Source: Gammaproteobacteria bacterium
Lineage (GTDB): Bacteria > Pseudomonadota > Gammaproteobacteria > UBA11654
Length of the DNA: 64,000 nt
Assembly: GCA_018672815.1 (NCBI GenBank)
Contig: JABHDX010000090.1
Location: forward strand, 36,349-100,348
Direction of reading: 5' to 3'
Shown piece after piece: positions 9,123 through 19,641 of this stretch. Both the position numbers and the translations under genes were made by a program. The notes under the pieces were generated by a model, which saw only the letters and a program-made list of their open reading frames with translations, was not told where the DNA came from and did no database searches. Positions within the stretch are counted from its first letter, which is position 1. Each line of letters opens with the position of its first letter.

Positions 9123-10916
9123 TTATTTTGATTTTATATGTTCGATGACTTTATCTGCAAGAAATTCTGCTACTAATTGGTGGTCTTCTTCAACTCTCCA
9201 CATAGACCAAGTTCCATTATATTGATTTTGAACTGGTTCTTTCTCACTTGGAGAACCAAGGTTTGGATCATACCCCAAGTGTCCATAATGTGAGACATGA
9301 AATGCTAATGAAGGATCCATATCATTTCTTTTCTCATTGAGTAATGTTTGTCTTTTTGGAGGATAAGGTTGATTGTTTGGGCATCCTCCCATTTCAAAGC
9401 AACACGATTCTATCAAAGTTGGATTGTCTATACTCTTGCACATTGGATTAACCCAGATACCCCAATAATCGGCAAATGGATGGCCTATTTCTGGATAAGA
9501 TTCAAAATCTAAAGAATTAATATTAATCCAATTCATATAACCAATCTCCTTAGCAATTTGATTGGGTACCTCCACTAAATTCAAGACTGAGTTTTCCATA
9601 ATTTGAGGGAAAACAACGACTATATGGCCAACTCCATTTTCTCTCAATTGATTCAATGCTTCCCAATAACGATATCCCCAATCTCCTTTTGGTCTTTCAT
9701 GATTTGTATCGTATAAAACATTAAAACCCAGATTTTCTCCTCTCATTTCTCTTGTTCTCTCCATAAGGGATGAAATCGATCTGTCTTTTTTTATCTTTTC
9801 ATTTTTCACCAAATCACCAAACCAACCACCTAAAATATTCTCGGACTGCATCTCAGGGTATTTCTCTAAAAGTTGATCTTTGATATTTTGATTTAAAATT
9901 AATGTGTCGTTAATCTTTGGATCGAAAAAATGATCCAAAGATCGAATCCCATGATTGACCATTAATACTCCTGTTTTACCCAATGTAACCTCTCTATTAA
10001 ACTCCAGCTCAATACCTTTGACATGAAATTCTGCCAATCGAGGATCGCTAATAACAGGATTGGGATTGCTCTCATAATCAATCATTGGATTTATAATTGG
10101 TTCACCTAATGACCGAGTCCAATTCTTAGGTTCTGTAGGAAAAGATCTCAACATGAGCTGATTTGGATCATTGACCCATTCTAGAGAAACTGATGTGCCA
10201 TTAATTATATTAAAATTATCTATCACCTTTCTTGATTCAATAAAAACATCAAATGTTTTAGAAAATCGTGCACCTGCTGTTGTTAAATCGATCATAATAA
10301 TCCGGTCAACACCAATTTTTAAAAGCCTCTCAATAGGTCCATCTGTATCATAGCGATTTGGATCACAATCATTCCATGATGGATCACCTGACCCACAATA
10401 ATTGAGCACTACATCATTATTAATTTTTGAATAATAAAGCATACGTGGATTTGGTAATTCAAAAATATCGGGGCTCAACCAAGTCATTTTATCTACAATA
10501 AAATCAACATCAATCTGACTTTCTCTATTTTGAAGGCTTAATGCTAATTGCTTTGTAAGTATTTTTTTTGATGCTGGGTATGGGTCTATACCTCCAATAC
10601 GTTCATATTCAAAAGAATACTTTCCTTTCTCTTTGGGTGCATTTCCTGCTTTTAAGATCTCAGGCCAGTATTCAGGATTCCAAATAATTTGTTTATAAAC
10701 TGGGCTGTTATGATCATATGAAAAAATTTGCATAGTAGATTCCCAGGTTTCTTTTTCTCCAAAAACTTCAAAACCTCCATGTGAAACAATGAGCACACCT
10801 ATTCGGTGTTCTTTTTTAGTAGGATTTATTTGGTCAGAATATTGGAAACAACTAGAAATAAAACAAAATAGGCTGAACGATATTATGACCTTTATTTTAT
10901 GTATAACTGCCATCAT
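9123..10916 (-). CDS. large lipoprotein with chelatase-fold-like segments
   Basis: 597-residue exported protein of unknown function. A lipobox-like FISSCF follows a hydrophobic N-terminus. After it comes IGVLIVSHGGFEVFG, and near residue 315 TGVLMVNHGIRS, both resembling the first strand and His of the ferrochelatase/CbiX superfamily. A later strand HIVVVFPQIMENS resembles the second catalytic strand. Cysteines and a C-terminal C-C-F-E-M-G-G-C-P cluster are notable. A second large protein with comparable segments is encoded at 26901-29123. The gene is 6 nt from the FAD oxidoreductase gene. The fold assignment is inference from short motifs only. Confidence 0.55.
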   Translation of the reverse strand: MMAVIHKIKVIISFSLFCFISSCFQYSDQINPTKKEHRIGVLIVSHGGFEVFGEKETWESTMQIFSYDHNSPVYKQIIWNPEYWPEILKAGNAPKEKGKYSFEYERIGGIDPYPASKKILTKQLALSLQNRESQIDVDFIVDKMTWLSPDIFELPNPRMLYYSKINNDVVLNYCGSGDPSWNDCDPNRYDTDGPIERLLKIGVDRIIMIDLTTAGARFSKTFDVFIESRKVIDNFNIINGTSVSLEWVNDPNQLMLRSFPTEPKNWTRSLGEPIINPMIDYESNPNPVISDPRLAEFHVKGIELEFNREVTLGKTGVLMVNHGIRSLDHFFDPKINDTLILNQNIKDQLLEKYPEMQSENILGGWFGDLVKNEKIKKDRSISSLMERTREMRGENLGFNVLYDTNHERPKGDWGYRYWEALNQLRENGVGHIVVVFPQIMENSVLNLVEVPNQIAKEIGYMNWININSLDFESYPEIGHPFADYWGIWVNPMCKSIDNPTLIESCCFEMGGCPNNQPYPPKRQTLLNEKRNDMDPSLAFHVSHYGHLGYDPNLGSPSEKEPVQNQYNGTWSMWRVEEDHQLVAEFLADKVIEHIKSK

Positions 10917-10922
10917 AGATAA

Positions 10923-12494
10923 TTACAAACCCAGTGCTCCAGGGTTCATAATATTATTAGGATCCAATGATTTTTTTATATCTTGTAAAGCCATAGCAGC
11001 CTCTGCTTGTCTTCCATTTTGATATGGGTAACTCTTACCAACTTGAAAATGAACAGCTCCTAAATCTGAATAAATTTCCTGCACACGAGTTTTAAGTTCA
11101 GCAATTAAAGCCCTTCCTTCAGGATTTGCATCATGAATTGGTAACATATCTAGATAATCTTGATCCAAATAGGTTTTATGATATATCGACCGATCATCCT
11201 TCCAATACAAAGCAACTTCGTACAAGAAACTATGAGTGGAATAAGTCATGAACATTGTGCCTGCTTCAACTGAATGTTTTGTCATTGCCTCTTTCTTTTC
11301 TAGATAAAGGTCTTGAATACGATTATACATTTTCTGCATTTTGGAAAATGGTAATAACCCATGCATAGGAACCCACCTTTCACCATTTGGTCCTAAAATT
11401 GGATACAAAGGCATAAAAGGCATTGCGCCCATAACAGTTGGAATTGTGTTAGCAATTTCTGTTCCAAAAGAATTTGCCGCTTTTCTTGTTTGAGCAAGTT
11501 TACTTTTAACTTCTGCTGTACTATGACCCTCCACCACAAAATGAGAAGAATAATCGAAACCAGTTAGAAATCTTTTACCTGCTAATGCCATTTTCATTAG
11601 TTGAACTATTGCTTCTAATGGGTTTCTAGCAGTTTTCAACACTTCATAAGCTGCTTTGATTGAGTCCATAAAAGTTACTTTTCCTAACTGTCCTTGTTGC
11701 AATTTTGGATCTAAACCCCAGTTACTTGATGCGGACTCCTCTCGTGCAACTGCAGCCATTGCTTGACTCATTGAATCATAAGTCTTAAATCCAAAAGAAC
11801 AGGTAAGAGTATGTGATGGTAATTTTATCAATCTTAAAGTGATGCTCGCTTTGACCCCTAAGGCACCAGCATCACCTGAGAATATACCTGTTATATCTGG
11901 ACCATAATTTCTAAAAAATGGCGTACTATTTTCCATAGCCAAGGACCCTGTTTTAATCATTTTCCCACTTGCTAGCACAACCTCATAACATAAAACAGAC
12001 TCAGGAGAACCTCCATAAGCACTCGTTCCCATGCTTACACTATTTTGTGATGTAGAACCTCCAACGGTTGCCTTTAAACCAGAAAATGGTCCCCAAAAAG
12101 GAGTTCTTAACTTCTTCTCAGCTAAAGCAGCTGACATTTCAGCCCATGTTACTCCAGGTTCCACTGTCACAAACATATCTTCTTCATTAATTTCTAAGAT
12201 TTTATTCAATCTGGAAGTATCAATAATAATAGAATTAGGATCAGTCGGAAGGTAAGCATCTGTATAAGAAGCACCCCCTCCCCTTGTTACAATTGAAATT
12301 CCTAAGCCTGCAGCAATTCTAACTGATTCTTGGAGCTCACCAATATTTCCTGGCTGAATAATAGCCAATGGAATCTCGAGGGAGCGATAAACATCCGTAG
12401 AGTAAAATTCAAGTGAGTGCTCATCAGTGAGAACATATTTCTCACCAATTGCGGCTTTTAGAACTTTAATCAAATCTATTTCGTTTGTATCCAT
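10923..12494 (-). CDS. FAD-linked oxidoreductase (PCMH/VAO type)
   Basis: 523-residue flavoenzyme of the vanillyl-alcohol oxidase superfamily, related to GlcD and cytochrome-linked lactate dehydrogenases. Seen: the PCMH domain with AIIQPGNIGELQESV, VTRGGGASYTDAY, the EPGVTWAEM segment and GGSTSQNSVSMG, and a C-terminal NIMNPGALGL that closes the FAD site. There is no signal peptide. AGGAG precedes the ATG. It sits in one operon with a double hydrolase upstream and a chelatase-like lipoprotein downstream. The substrate is probably a hydroxy acid or a phenolic compound; this cannot be settled here. Confidence 0.8.
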   Translation of the reverse strand: MDTNEIDLIKVLKAAIGEKYVLTDEHSLEFYSTDVYRSLEIPLAIIQPGNIGELQESVRIAAGLGISIVTRGGGASYTDAYLPTDPNSIIIDTSRLNKILEINEEDMFVTVEPGVTWAEMSAALAEKKLRTPFWGPFSGLKATVGGSTSQNSVSMGTSAYGGSPESVLCYEVVLASGKMIKTGSLAMENSTPFFRNYGPDITGIFSGDAGALGVKASITLRLIKLPSHTLTCSFGFKTYDSMSQAMAAVAREESASSNWGLDPKLQQGQLGKVTFMDSIKAAYEVLKTARNPLEAIVQLMKMALAGKRFLTGFDYSSHFVVEGHSTAEVKSKLAQTRKAANSFGTEIANTIPTVMGAMPFMPLYPILGPNGERWVPMHGLLPFSKMQKMYNRIQDLYLEKKEAMTKHSVEAGTMFMTYSTHSFLYEVALYWKDDRSIYHKTYLDQDYLDMLPIHDANPEGRALIAELKTRVQEIYSDLGAVHFQVGKSYPYQNGRQAEAAMALQDIKKSLDPNNIMNPGALGL

Positions 12495-12507
12495 TCTCTA
12501 TTTTCTC

Positions 12508-14178
12508 CTATGTAATCGACCACTTAGATTCATCTTTAGGCAATTCCTCTATTGTAGAATTTTCTAAGTGAAGATTAATCTTTTCTGCAAATTTCTCTCT
12601 GCCATTACCTCTCTGTGTAAAAATATTGCATTCTGTTTTAATATTAGCTAAATCTGCTTCAATATCATATCCGATCAGATCTTTTGCAACTAGCTTTAAT
12701 AATTCTCCAGATTTGAGTGCATCAACCGCTTTTTCATGCAATTCATCTGGGTTAATCTTAGGTTCTTTTGTCAAAGCATTGGATTCTTTAGTTTTATTCC
12801 ATGGGAAAAATAACTCGCTATCACGAACAAAATACCAGGCTTTCAAAAGGTGCTCTCCATAAACAGATGGCGATAAATTTGGTGCATAATCCTCTGCGAA
12901 TTCTAATCTTTCCTCCTTATTTAGGCACCATGGATCTATCAATAATAATTTCTCAACATTCAAATTGGTATGCTGACTCAATAAAAGAGCCACCGAGCTT
13001 GAGACGCCAAGTGAAATTATCTTAATATCATTTATCCCAAGATTTTTTATTGCTTCAAAAATCATTTGCATCATTGATTGAGGGGAATAGTTAGTTAAAT
13101 GTGTTGGACCTGTTTCTCCATGTCCTGGTAAGTCGATAAAGATTTTACAACTACTGGAATCAAAATAATCACTCATACTAATCATTGCTTTTGATGATTG
13201 AGAAAAATCATGTAATACCAGAGTAATAGGCTTTGTTGAATCTCCATTGCAATAGAAATACAAAGGTCCCTTTGAGGTTTGTATAAAATTCTTTCTTCCA
13301 TTAATCAGACTGACATCTTCCTGATGGATTCTGGTTTCTAGTGGTGTGGAATACTTTTTAAAAATTTCTCGTGCTCTTATTTCCAATGAAGGTATATCTG
13401 GCAATAATTCAATTTCTACACTATCAGAGACTTTTTTTAATCGCTTTGGGTGTTCTGCGATCGGATCACCAACATAGTTAAGAAGAAATGTGGGGGTATT
13501 AATCTCTTGTATTCGATCTCTAGAGGGATACATAAAAGCAGCCTGATAAGCAGTTTGAGAATCGGCAGTTGATCTTAGTAAATCTAAAATGTAAGGCTGT
13601 AAAAATTCAGGATCAGGTAAATCTATATGAAGCTTCGACCCTTTGTCTTTGCGAAACCATGGAAAAAAAATTAATTGCTCTCTAATGCGAGCCCACACCC
13701 AAGCAAGATGCCCTCCCTCCGGAGTGGGTGCAAACCACTCGGTATAATGCTTGAGAATTTCTTCCTCTTCTTCGGGTTCTAGAACAACAAGACCATTAAC
13801 AACAACAGTATTACAAAGATCTGGATAGAGTCTTGCCATCTCAGCTGCAATAATAGCTCCAGTATGAAAACCATAAATAGAGATATTCTCTAAACCAAGC
13901 GCATCAATAAATTCTTTCAATGCTTGAGCATAGAGTGTGATATCAGGAGTTAACGTTTCAATATAATCTGATAATCCAAAGCCTGGTGTATCAGGAGCAA
14001 TAACGGTAAAGTCATCAGAAAAATCCTCAATAATAGTAGCTTTTTCTGCTGAAGAAGTTGGGCTTTGATGCAGCAATAATAGAACTGGCCCTTCTCCAGA
14101 AATACGATAATGAACTTGGCGAGATTCAAGATTGACGAAGCGTCTTTGTATGGATATATTTTCAATAGACTGATACAT
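12508..14178 (-). CDS. tandem alpha/beta hydrolase with GxHTG elbow
   Basis: 556-residue cytoplasmic protein made of two alpha/beta-hydrolase domains (about 1-285 and 295-556). Domain 1 has the LLLLHQSPTSS oxyanion segment, APDTPGFGLSD and an elbow GFHTG (residues 103-107), where His105 occupies the usual nucleophile position. Domain 2 has VLHDFSQSS, IDLPGHGETG and an elbow GVSSS with Ser393. The same GxHTG pattern recurs in the hydrolase at 55725-56507. AGAGGA precedes the ATG. It is the first gene of the set running down to 8242. The reaction is unknown; domain 1 may not be a classic serine esterase. Confidence 0.75.
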   Translation of the reverse strand: MYQSIENISIQRRFVNLESRQVHYRISGEGPVLLLLHQSPTSSAEKATIIEDFSDDFTVIAPDTPGFGLSDYIETLTPDITLYAQALKEFIDALGLENISIYGFHTGAIIAAEMARLYPDLCNTVVVNGLVVLEPEEEEEILKHYTEWFAPTPEGGHLAWVWARIREQLIFFPWFRKDKGSKLHIDLPDPEFLQPYILDLLRSTADSQTAYQAAFMYPSRDRIQEINTPTFLLNYVGDPIAEHPKRLKKVSDSVEIELLPDIPSLEIRAREIFKKYSTPLETRIHQEDVSLINGRKNFIQTSKGPLYFYCNGDSTKPITLVLHDFSQSSKAMISMSDYFDSSSCKIFIDLPGHGETGPTHLTNYSPQSMMQMIFEAIKNLGINDIKIISLGVSSSVALLLSQHTNLNVEKLLLIDPWCLNKEERLEFAEDYAPNLSPSVYGEHLLKAWYFVRDSELFFPWNKTKESNALTKEPKINPDELHEKAVDALKSGELLKLVAKDLIGYDIEADLANIKTECNIFTQRGNGREKFAEKINLHLENSTIEELPKDESKWSIT

Positions 14179-14220
14179 GGTATCCTCTTATTATAACTCA
14201 CTTATATAGAATAAAAGAAC

Positions 14221-14856
14221 ATGACTATTATTTATAAATCCTTTCCAGTCGGGCCTCTCCAATGCAATTGTACAGTCATTGGTGATAGCTCAACTGGTAA
14301 AGGATATGTTATAGATCCAGGAGGTCATCCAGAACTGATTATGCAAACTGTTGAAAGTATGGAGCTCTCAATTGAGGGGCTTTACCATACTCATGCACAT
14401 TTTGATCATTTTCTAGCCTCAGCTGAGATTAAAGAAAAAACGGGAGCCTCTATTCATTTGCATGATTCCGATCGATTTCTCTGGGATACTCTAGAAATGC
14501 AATGCAAATACTTCAATATTGAATACAAACCAACGCCAGCTCCTGACTATAAAATAGAAGATGGTGAAGAAATGAAATACTGTTCAGGTTCATGCATTCA
14601 TACGCCTGGGCATACTCCCGGTTCTGTCAGCTTCTATTTTAAAGAAGAACTACTTCTAGTCTCGGGGGACACTCTGTTTCAAGGTTCCATTGGAAGAACC
14701 GATCTACCTGGTGGGGATTTCAACCAACTCAAAGAATCGATACAAAACAAATTATACTCTTTGGATGAAGAAACCATTGTCATCCCTGGTCATGGACCTA
14801 ATACATTGATTGGCCATGAAATCGAGTCAAATCTTTACGTACGATACAACAGTTGA
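14221..14856 (+). CDS. MBL-fold hydrolase, YcbL/glyoxalase II-like
   Basis: Single-domain metallo-beta-lactamase-fold protein of 211 residues with the complete metal set: THAHFDH, HTPGHTPGS, SGDTLF and a final PGHG. The short length and lack of the C-terminal helical domain point to the YcbL type II glyoxalase or a related thioester hydrolase rather than to classic GloB, which is encoded at 23769. It starts 42 nt from the divergent tandem hydrolase. Confidence 0.85.
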   Translation: MTIIYKSFPVGPLQCNCTVIGDSSTGKGYVIDPGGHPELIMQTVESMELSIEGLYHTHAHFDHFLASAEIKEKTGASIHLHDSDRFLWDTLEMQCKYFNIEYKPTPAPDYKIEDGEEMKYCSGSCIHTPGHTPGSVSFYFKEELLLVSGDTLFQGSIGRTDLPGGDFNQLKESIQNKLYSLDEETIVIPGHGPNTLIGHEIESNLYVRYNS

Positions 14857-14927
14857 TTAATGCTCTGGAAAAACCAAACTTCCAATTGATAAGATAAATA
14901 AAGAAAACAAAATAGATAATTTTTAAT

Positions 14928-15764
14928 TCAAGTGATTCTTTTAGGATAGGAATAAATATTAAAACGATCTGAACTTAAAAAACCAACCAGAGTAATTTCA
15001 TATTCCCAAGCAGCCTCAATTGCTAGACTAGAAGGCGCCCCAATTGCCACTATCAATGGAATTCCTGCTAACGCTGATTTATGTACTAGTTCAAAACTGG
15101 TTCTGCCACTCAGCATTAAACCAAAACTAGAAAGCGGTAATGCATTTTCATTTATTTGATAGCCAATTAATTTATCCAATGCATTATGACGACCTACGTC
15201 TTCGAATAAATTATGTATCTCTCCATCAACACCGAAAAGAGCTGCCGCATGAATTCCTCCAGTGATTCCAAATGCATCTTGCTTCTTTTTTAAGTTCTCT
15301 GGAAGTCGCCTTAAAATAGATTCATCAATTTCCAAATGACTTGAATGATCACCCTTTGAATGTATCTTGGATATTCCTTCTATCATTGAACTGCCGCAGA
15401 TACCACAGGATGAATTAATGTAAAAATTTCTAATCTTTTCTGGATCAATGGTCACAGACTCATTGAGTTCAATCAATACGGTATTTTCCAGATTTGAATC
15501 ATCATCATATTCTTTATTTCTCGATATTGAGAGAATGTCATCTTTATGCCTAATGACTCCTTCGGAAAATAAAAAACCGGTTGCAAGCTCAAAATCATTG
15601 CCAGTAGTTCTCATTGTGATAGCAATATTTTTTGTTGATCTTGATGCATTAGAACCAAAGCAAATGCTAAATTCCAGTGGCTCCTCAATAGCAACCTCAT
15701 CCGATATTTCTTGAGTAACACCTTCAGTATTTTTATGAATAGTAGTACGAATTGATTTTTTCAA
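14928..15764 (-). CDS. fdhD: formate dehydrogenase accessory sulfurtransferase FdhD
   Basis: Transfers sulfur to the molybdenum cofactor before insertion into formate dehydrogenase. The 278-residue protein has the two catalytic cysteines in S-C-G-I-C-G (Cys120 and Cys123, matching the family positions), EDVGRHNALDK and the SGRTSFELVHKSALAG block. It ends the long minus-strand operon that also carries moaA. No formate dehydrogenase structural gene is in the window, so its client lies elsewhere. Confidence 0.95.
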   Translation of the reverse strand: MKKSIRTTIHKNTEGVTQEISDEVAIEEPLEFSICFGSNASRSTKNIAITMRTTGNDFELATGFLFSEGVIRHKDDILSISRNKEYDDDSNLENTVLIELNESVTIDPEKIRNFYINSSCGICGSSMIEGISKIHSKGDHSSHLEIDESILRRLPENLKKKQDAFGITGGIHAAALFGVDGEIHNLFEDVGRHNALDKLIGYQINENALPLSSFGLMLSGRTSFELVHKSALAGIPLIVAIGAPSSLAIEAAWEYEITLVGFLSSDRFNIYSYPKRIT

Positions 15765-15782
15765 AGATTAAAAATCCTAATA

Positions 15783-17420
15783 TTAAGCATCAACATCAGG
15801 CAACTTATAATCTTTATATTCTTGCCTCAGTTCAAATTTCTGAATCTTGCCAGTTGCTGTGTGAGGAAGTGTATCCACAAACACCACATCATCAGGTATC
15901 CACCATTTAGCAATTTTACCTTCATACCAAGCTAGAATTTCCTCTTTTGAGGATTCCTCGCCCTCTTTAAGTTGTACCAATAAGAGTGGCCGCTCTGTCC
16001 ACTGTGGGTGATAAACTCCAATTACTGCAGATTCTGCTACTTTAGGGTGGTCTGTTGCTGTGTTTTCCAAATCAATTGAACTAATCCATTCACCGCCAGA
16101 TTTGATCACATCCTTGGTTCGATCAGTTATTGCCATAAAGCCCAATTTATCAATAGTAGCTACATCACCAGTTTCAAACCATCCATCCTCTTCAAGAGTG
16201 GTTCCAGGTTCAGCTTTATAGTAATCACTTAATACCCAAGGTCCTTTGACTTTGAGACTACCAAACGCAACCCCATCCCACGGGAGTTCATTGTTTTCAT
16301 CATCAGTAATTTTCATCTCAACACCATAGACTCCTCGCCCTGCTTTTAATTTAGCTTCTAAAAGCTCTTCTCCTTCTAAATGCTCCATACCAGGCTTAAA
16401 CATATTCACCGTTCCCAATGGACTCATTTCAGTCATTCCCCAAGCAACATGAACATCGACGTCATATTTATCCTTCATTTCTGTAATAACTGATGATGGA
16501 CAAGCAGCACCACCAACATAAAGACGCTTGAGAGTGGGCACTGATTTACCTGTTTCATTTAAATAGGCAAGCAAATTTAACCACACTGTAGGCACCCCCA
16601 TAGAAACGGTTATGCCTTCTGCTTCAATTAAATGTTGAAGCGTTTCCCCATCTCCCATCTTTGCTCCTGGAAGCACAATTTTAGTACCGGTCATTGGACC
16701 AACATAAATTGAACCCCAAGCGTTCACATGGAACATAGGAACGATAGGTAGAATACAATCGCTTGCAGTTACACCAAAGACATCAGGCATTGCTTGAGCG
16801 TATGTGTGCAAAATAGTAGAACGATGATGATAGAGTACACCTTTTGGGTTACCAGTTGTGCCAGATGTATAGCACATAGAACAGGGTGTTTTTTCATCTA
16901 ATTCGGGCCAATCAAACTCACTTGATTCTTGCGCTAAAAGGGTTTCATAACATAGTAGCCCAGGAAGTGTGGATTCTGGCATCTGCTCCTCTGACGTAAG
17001 CACAATAAAATTTTTAGTGGTTGTTAGTTGATCTTGAATATTTTCTAAAATAGGCACAAACATAGGATCACAAAAAATAACTTGATCTTCTGCATGATTA
17101 ATAATGTAGACCAGCTGTTCAGGGAATAGCCTTGGGTTAACGGTATGACACACTGCACCTGAACAAGAAATAGCATAATACAGCTCAAAATGTCGATGGT
17201 CATTCCAAGCTAGAGTTCCTACATGGTCACCAAGAGAAATACCTAAAGAATTTAGAGCATTAGCTAATTTCCTAGTTCTAGTAAATGCCTCACTATAGGT
17301 GTACCTAAAGCTTGGGTTATCAGAGGAAACAGAAACAATCTCTCGTGTGGGAAAGTTTCTTTCAGCATGCTCCATTAATGAAGTAATAGTAAGGGGTGTA
17401 TCCATCATTAAGTTATTCAT
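15783..17420 (-). CDS. medium/long-chain acyl-CoA ligase (AMP-binding)
   Basis: 545-residue adenylate-forming enzyme that activates a carboxylic acid with ATP and CoA. Seen: the P-loop [12 protein letters not shown], the motif [19 protein letters not shown], and the C-terminal lysine motif [10 protein letters not shown]. The architecture matches the AlkK-like medium-chain ligases, a group that also includes methylmercaptopropionate-CoA ligase DmdB, so the substrate is uncertain. It lies 18 nt before fdhD and 34 nt after moaA in the same direction. Confidence 0.88.
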   Translation of the reverse strand: MNNLMMDTPLTITSLMEHAERNFPTREIVSVSSDNPSFRYTYSEAFTRTRKLANALNSLGISLGDHVGTLAWNDHRHFELYYAISCSGAVCHTVNPRLFPEQLVYIINHAEDQVIFCDPMFVPILENIQDQLTTTKNFIVLTSEEQMPESTLPGLLCYETLLAQESSEFDWPELDEKTPCSMCYTSGTTGNPKGVLYHHRSTILHTYAQAMPDVFGVTASDCILPIVPMFHVNAWGSIYVGPMTGTKIVLPGAKMGDGETLQHLIEAEGITVSMGVPTVWLNLLAYLNETGKSVPTLKRLYVGGAACPSSVITEMKDKYDVDVHVAWGMTEMSPLGTVNMFKPGMEHLEGEELLEAKLKAGRGVYGVEMKITDDENNELPWDGVAFGSLKVKGPWVLSDYYKAEPGTTLEEDGWFETGDVATIDKLGFMAITDRTKDVIKSGGEWISSIDLENTATDHPKVAESAVIGVYHPQWTERPLLLVQLKEGEESSKEEILAWYEGKIAKWWIPDDVVFVDTLPHTATGKIQKFELRQEYKDYKLPDVDA

Positions 17421-17454
17421 TGCAATTTGCCTTTTATTAATAGTTTCATAGTAT

Positions 17455-18495
17455 TTAACCTCCTATGTAATACATTTCTACTTTCTCTTTACTTGGATCA
17501 TTTTTTTTAGCCAATCGAAGCTCGCTATAACGATTTTGTCGTTTGTTCCAGATCTCTTTAATTTGAGATTCAATTTTATCATCATTCATACCTTCCTCAA
17601 GCCAAGCTCTGAGATCAACGCCTTTTGAAGCAAATAAGCAATTATAAAGTTTGCCATCAGATGAGAGTCTTGCCCTTGTGCAATCACTGCAGAAAGGCTT
17701 GGTGACAGAGGAAATAAAACCGATCTCACCTTGCCCATCATCAAATTGATACCTTGATGCAACCTCACCTTGATAGCTCTCATTAACTGGCGATATAGGC
17801 CATTGTTCAGAAATCATCTTAATGATTTCTTTACTGGCTAGAGTTTCCTCTTGTTGCCAATGATTAATGTTTCCCACATCCATATACTCAATGAATCTTA
17901 AAATAATAGATTTTGATCTAAAATATTCAACCATTTTTAAAATATTTCTATCATTCACACCTTTTTTAATAACTGCATTAACTTTAATGTTTTTAAAGCC
18001 AGCCATAACTGCTTCATCAATACCTTTCAAAACTCTCTCCAAAGAACCTCTCCCGCCCGTCATTAATTTAAATTCATCAGTATCAATTGAATCTAAACTG
18101 ACAGTAATACGATTTAATCCAGCAGCTTTAAGCTCGTAAGCATATTTTGATAAAAGAACTCCATTGGTCGTAATAGCAATGTCTTCAACACCATCAATTC
18201 TACTGAGGTCACCAATTAAATCAGTGAGATTTACTCTCAATAAAGGCTCTCCTCCGGTGACTCTAATTTTTTGAACTCCTAGTTTCACAAAAATTCTAGT
18301 TAGTCGATTTAATTGTTCAAAATTAAGACGTTCCTTGGAAGCTAAAAATTTAAAAGCAGAATGGTATTTCTCTTCAGGCATACAATATGTGCACCTGAAA
18401 TTACATCGATCCATTACAGATATTCTAAGATCTTTTAATGGTCTTCCTAAGCTATCTCGAATGGGAGTAATATATGAAATATTCTTTTGTTTCAT
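17455..18495 (-). CDS. moaA: GTP 3',8-cyclase MoaA
   Basis: Radical-SAM enzyme for the first step of molybdenum cofactor synthesis. Seen: the N-terminal cluster motif CNFRCTYC (Cys31/35/38), GGEPLLR, the C-terminal second-cluster cysteines in PFCSDCTRARLSSDG and Y-N-C-L-F, and the required terminal Gly-Gly (YYIGG). The 346-residue length is normal. It is embedded in an operon with ald upstream and an acyl-CoA ligase and fdhD downstream; moaB is at 23233. Confidence 0.97.
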   Translation of the reverse strand: MKQKNISYITPIRDSLGRPLKDLRISVMDRCNFRCTYCMPEEKYHSAFKFLASKERLNFEQLNRLTRIFVKLGVQKIRVTGGEPLLRVNLTDLIGDLSRIDGVEDIAITTNGVLLSKYAYELKAAGLNRITVSLDSIDTDEFKLMTGGRGSLERVLKGIDEAVMAGFKNIKVNAVIKKGVNDRNILKMVEYFRSKSIILRFIEYMDVGNINHWQQEETLASKEIIKMISEQWPISPVNESYQGEVASRYQFDDGQGEIGFISSVTKPFCSDCTRARLSSDGKLYNCLFASKGVDLRAWLEEGMNDDKIESQIKEIWNKRQNRYSELRLAKKNDPSKEKVEMYYIGG

Positions 18496-18510
18496 AAAAC
18501 TATTATAAAC

Positions 18511-19632
18511 TTAAAGTGTAGCAAGAATAGTAGCTGGATCCTTAAATTCATAATTATGCTCTTTTGCAACGGCTTCAATGGTAAGCTCGCCATTACAAAT
18601 AGACAAACCTTCTCTCAACCCTTCGTCTCTGTTTAATGCTTCCTTGAATCCAAGATTAGCTAATGCCTTTACGTAAGGTAATGTTGCACTATTTAAAGCA
18701 TATGCAGAAGTTAGTGGAACTGCACCTGGCATGTTCGCAACACAATAATGAAGCACACCTTCTTCTATATAAGTAGGATTGGAATGTGTTGTTGCATGAC
18801 TGGTTTCAGCACAGCCCCCTTGGTCAATAGCGACATCAACGAAGACTGAACCTTTTTTCATTCTTGACAGTAATCCTCTGGTCACAATTTTTGGTGCCGA
18901 AGCACCTGGAATAAGGACTGCACCTATTAATAAATCTGCCGCACTAATAAATACTTCATTATTATCTTCATTTGCAAGGACAGCATTCAAGTCATCGCCA
19001 AACACTGTTTCCAGATAATCAAGACGCTCTGCTGATGTGTCTAAAACAGTAACATTAGCCTTCATTCCAATCGCAATCTCGATGGAATTATATCCTACGA
19101 CACCGCCACCAATAATAACCACATTCGCAGGATTCACGCCAGTAACTCCGCCAATAAGAACTCCAGAACCTCCTTTGGCTTTTTCTAAGCAGCTTGCTCC
19201 AGCTTGGACAGCCATTCTACCAGCAACCTCGCTCATGGGAGTTAACAATGGATAGGAACCATCTTTACCTTTAACTGATTCATAAGCAATGGCTCTTGAA
19301 CCAGAATTAAGAAGAGCTGTAATTTGTTGTGGATCTGGAGCTAAATGCAGATAAGTGAATAAAATCTGATCTTTATTCAATAAAGCACATTCATCCAATT
19401 GTGGTTCTTTAACCTTGACGATCATGTCAGCTTTTTCAAATACCTTTTCACGTGTATCAACAATAATTGCACCGTTGTTTTGATACTCTTCATTGGTTTT
19501 ACCAATGCCAAGTCCTGCATCAGATAAAATCATAACTTCATGTCCATCTTCAGTGAGAGCTTTGACGCTCTCTGGTGTTAATCCAATTCTGTATTCATCG
19601 GATTTAATCTCTTTAGGTACACCTATTAACAT
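18511..19632 (-). CDS. ald: alanine dehydrogenase
   Basis: NAD-dependent enzyme interconverting L-alanine and pyruvate plus ammonia. The 373-residue protein begins MLIGVPKEIKSDEYR and carries the substrate Lys/His region KVKEPQ and TYLHLAPD, and the Rossmann motif VIIGGGVVGYNS. AGGAG precedes the ATG. It follows mmsA by 9 nt. Next to a pyruvate-dependent omega-aminotransferase it would recycle alanine to pyruvate and release ammonia. Confidence 0.96.
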   Translation of the reverse strand: MLIGVPKEIKSDEYRIGLTPESVKALTEDGHEVMILSDAGLGIGKTNEEYQNNGAIIVDTREKVFEKADMIVKVKEPQLDECALLNKDQILFTYLHLAPDPQQITALLNSGSRAIAYESVKGKDGSYPLLTPMSEVAGRMAVQAGASCLEKAKGGSGVLIGGVTGVNPANVVIIGGGVVGYNSIEIAIGMKANVTVLDTSAERLDYLETVFGDDLNAVLANEDNNEVFISAADLLIGAVLIPGASAPKIVTRGLLSRMKKGSVFVDVAIDQGGCAETSHATTHSNPTYIEEGVLHYCVANMPGAVPLTSAYALNSATLPYVKALANLGFKEALNRDEGLREGLSICNGELTIEAVAKEHNYEFKDPATILATL

Positions 19633-19641
19633 TATTTTCTC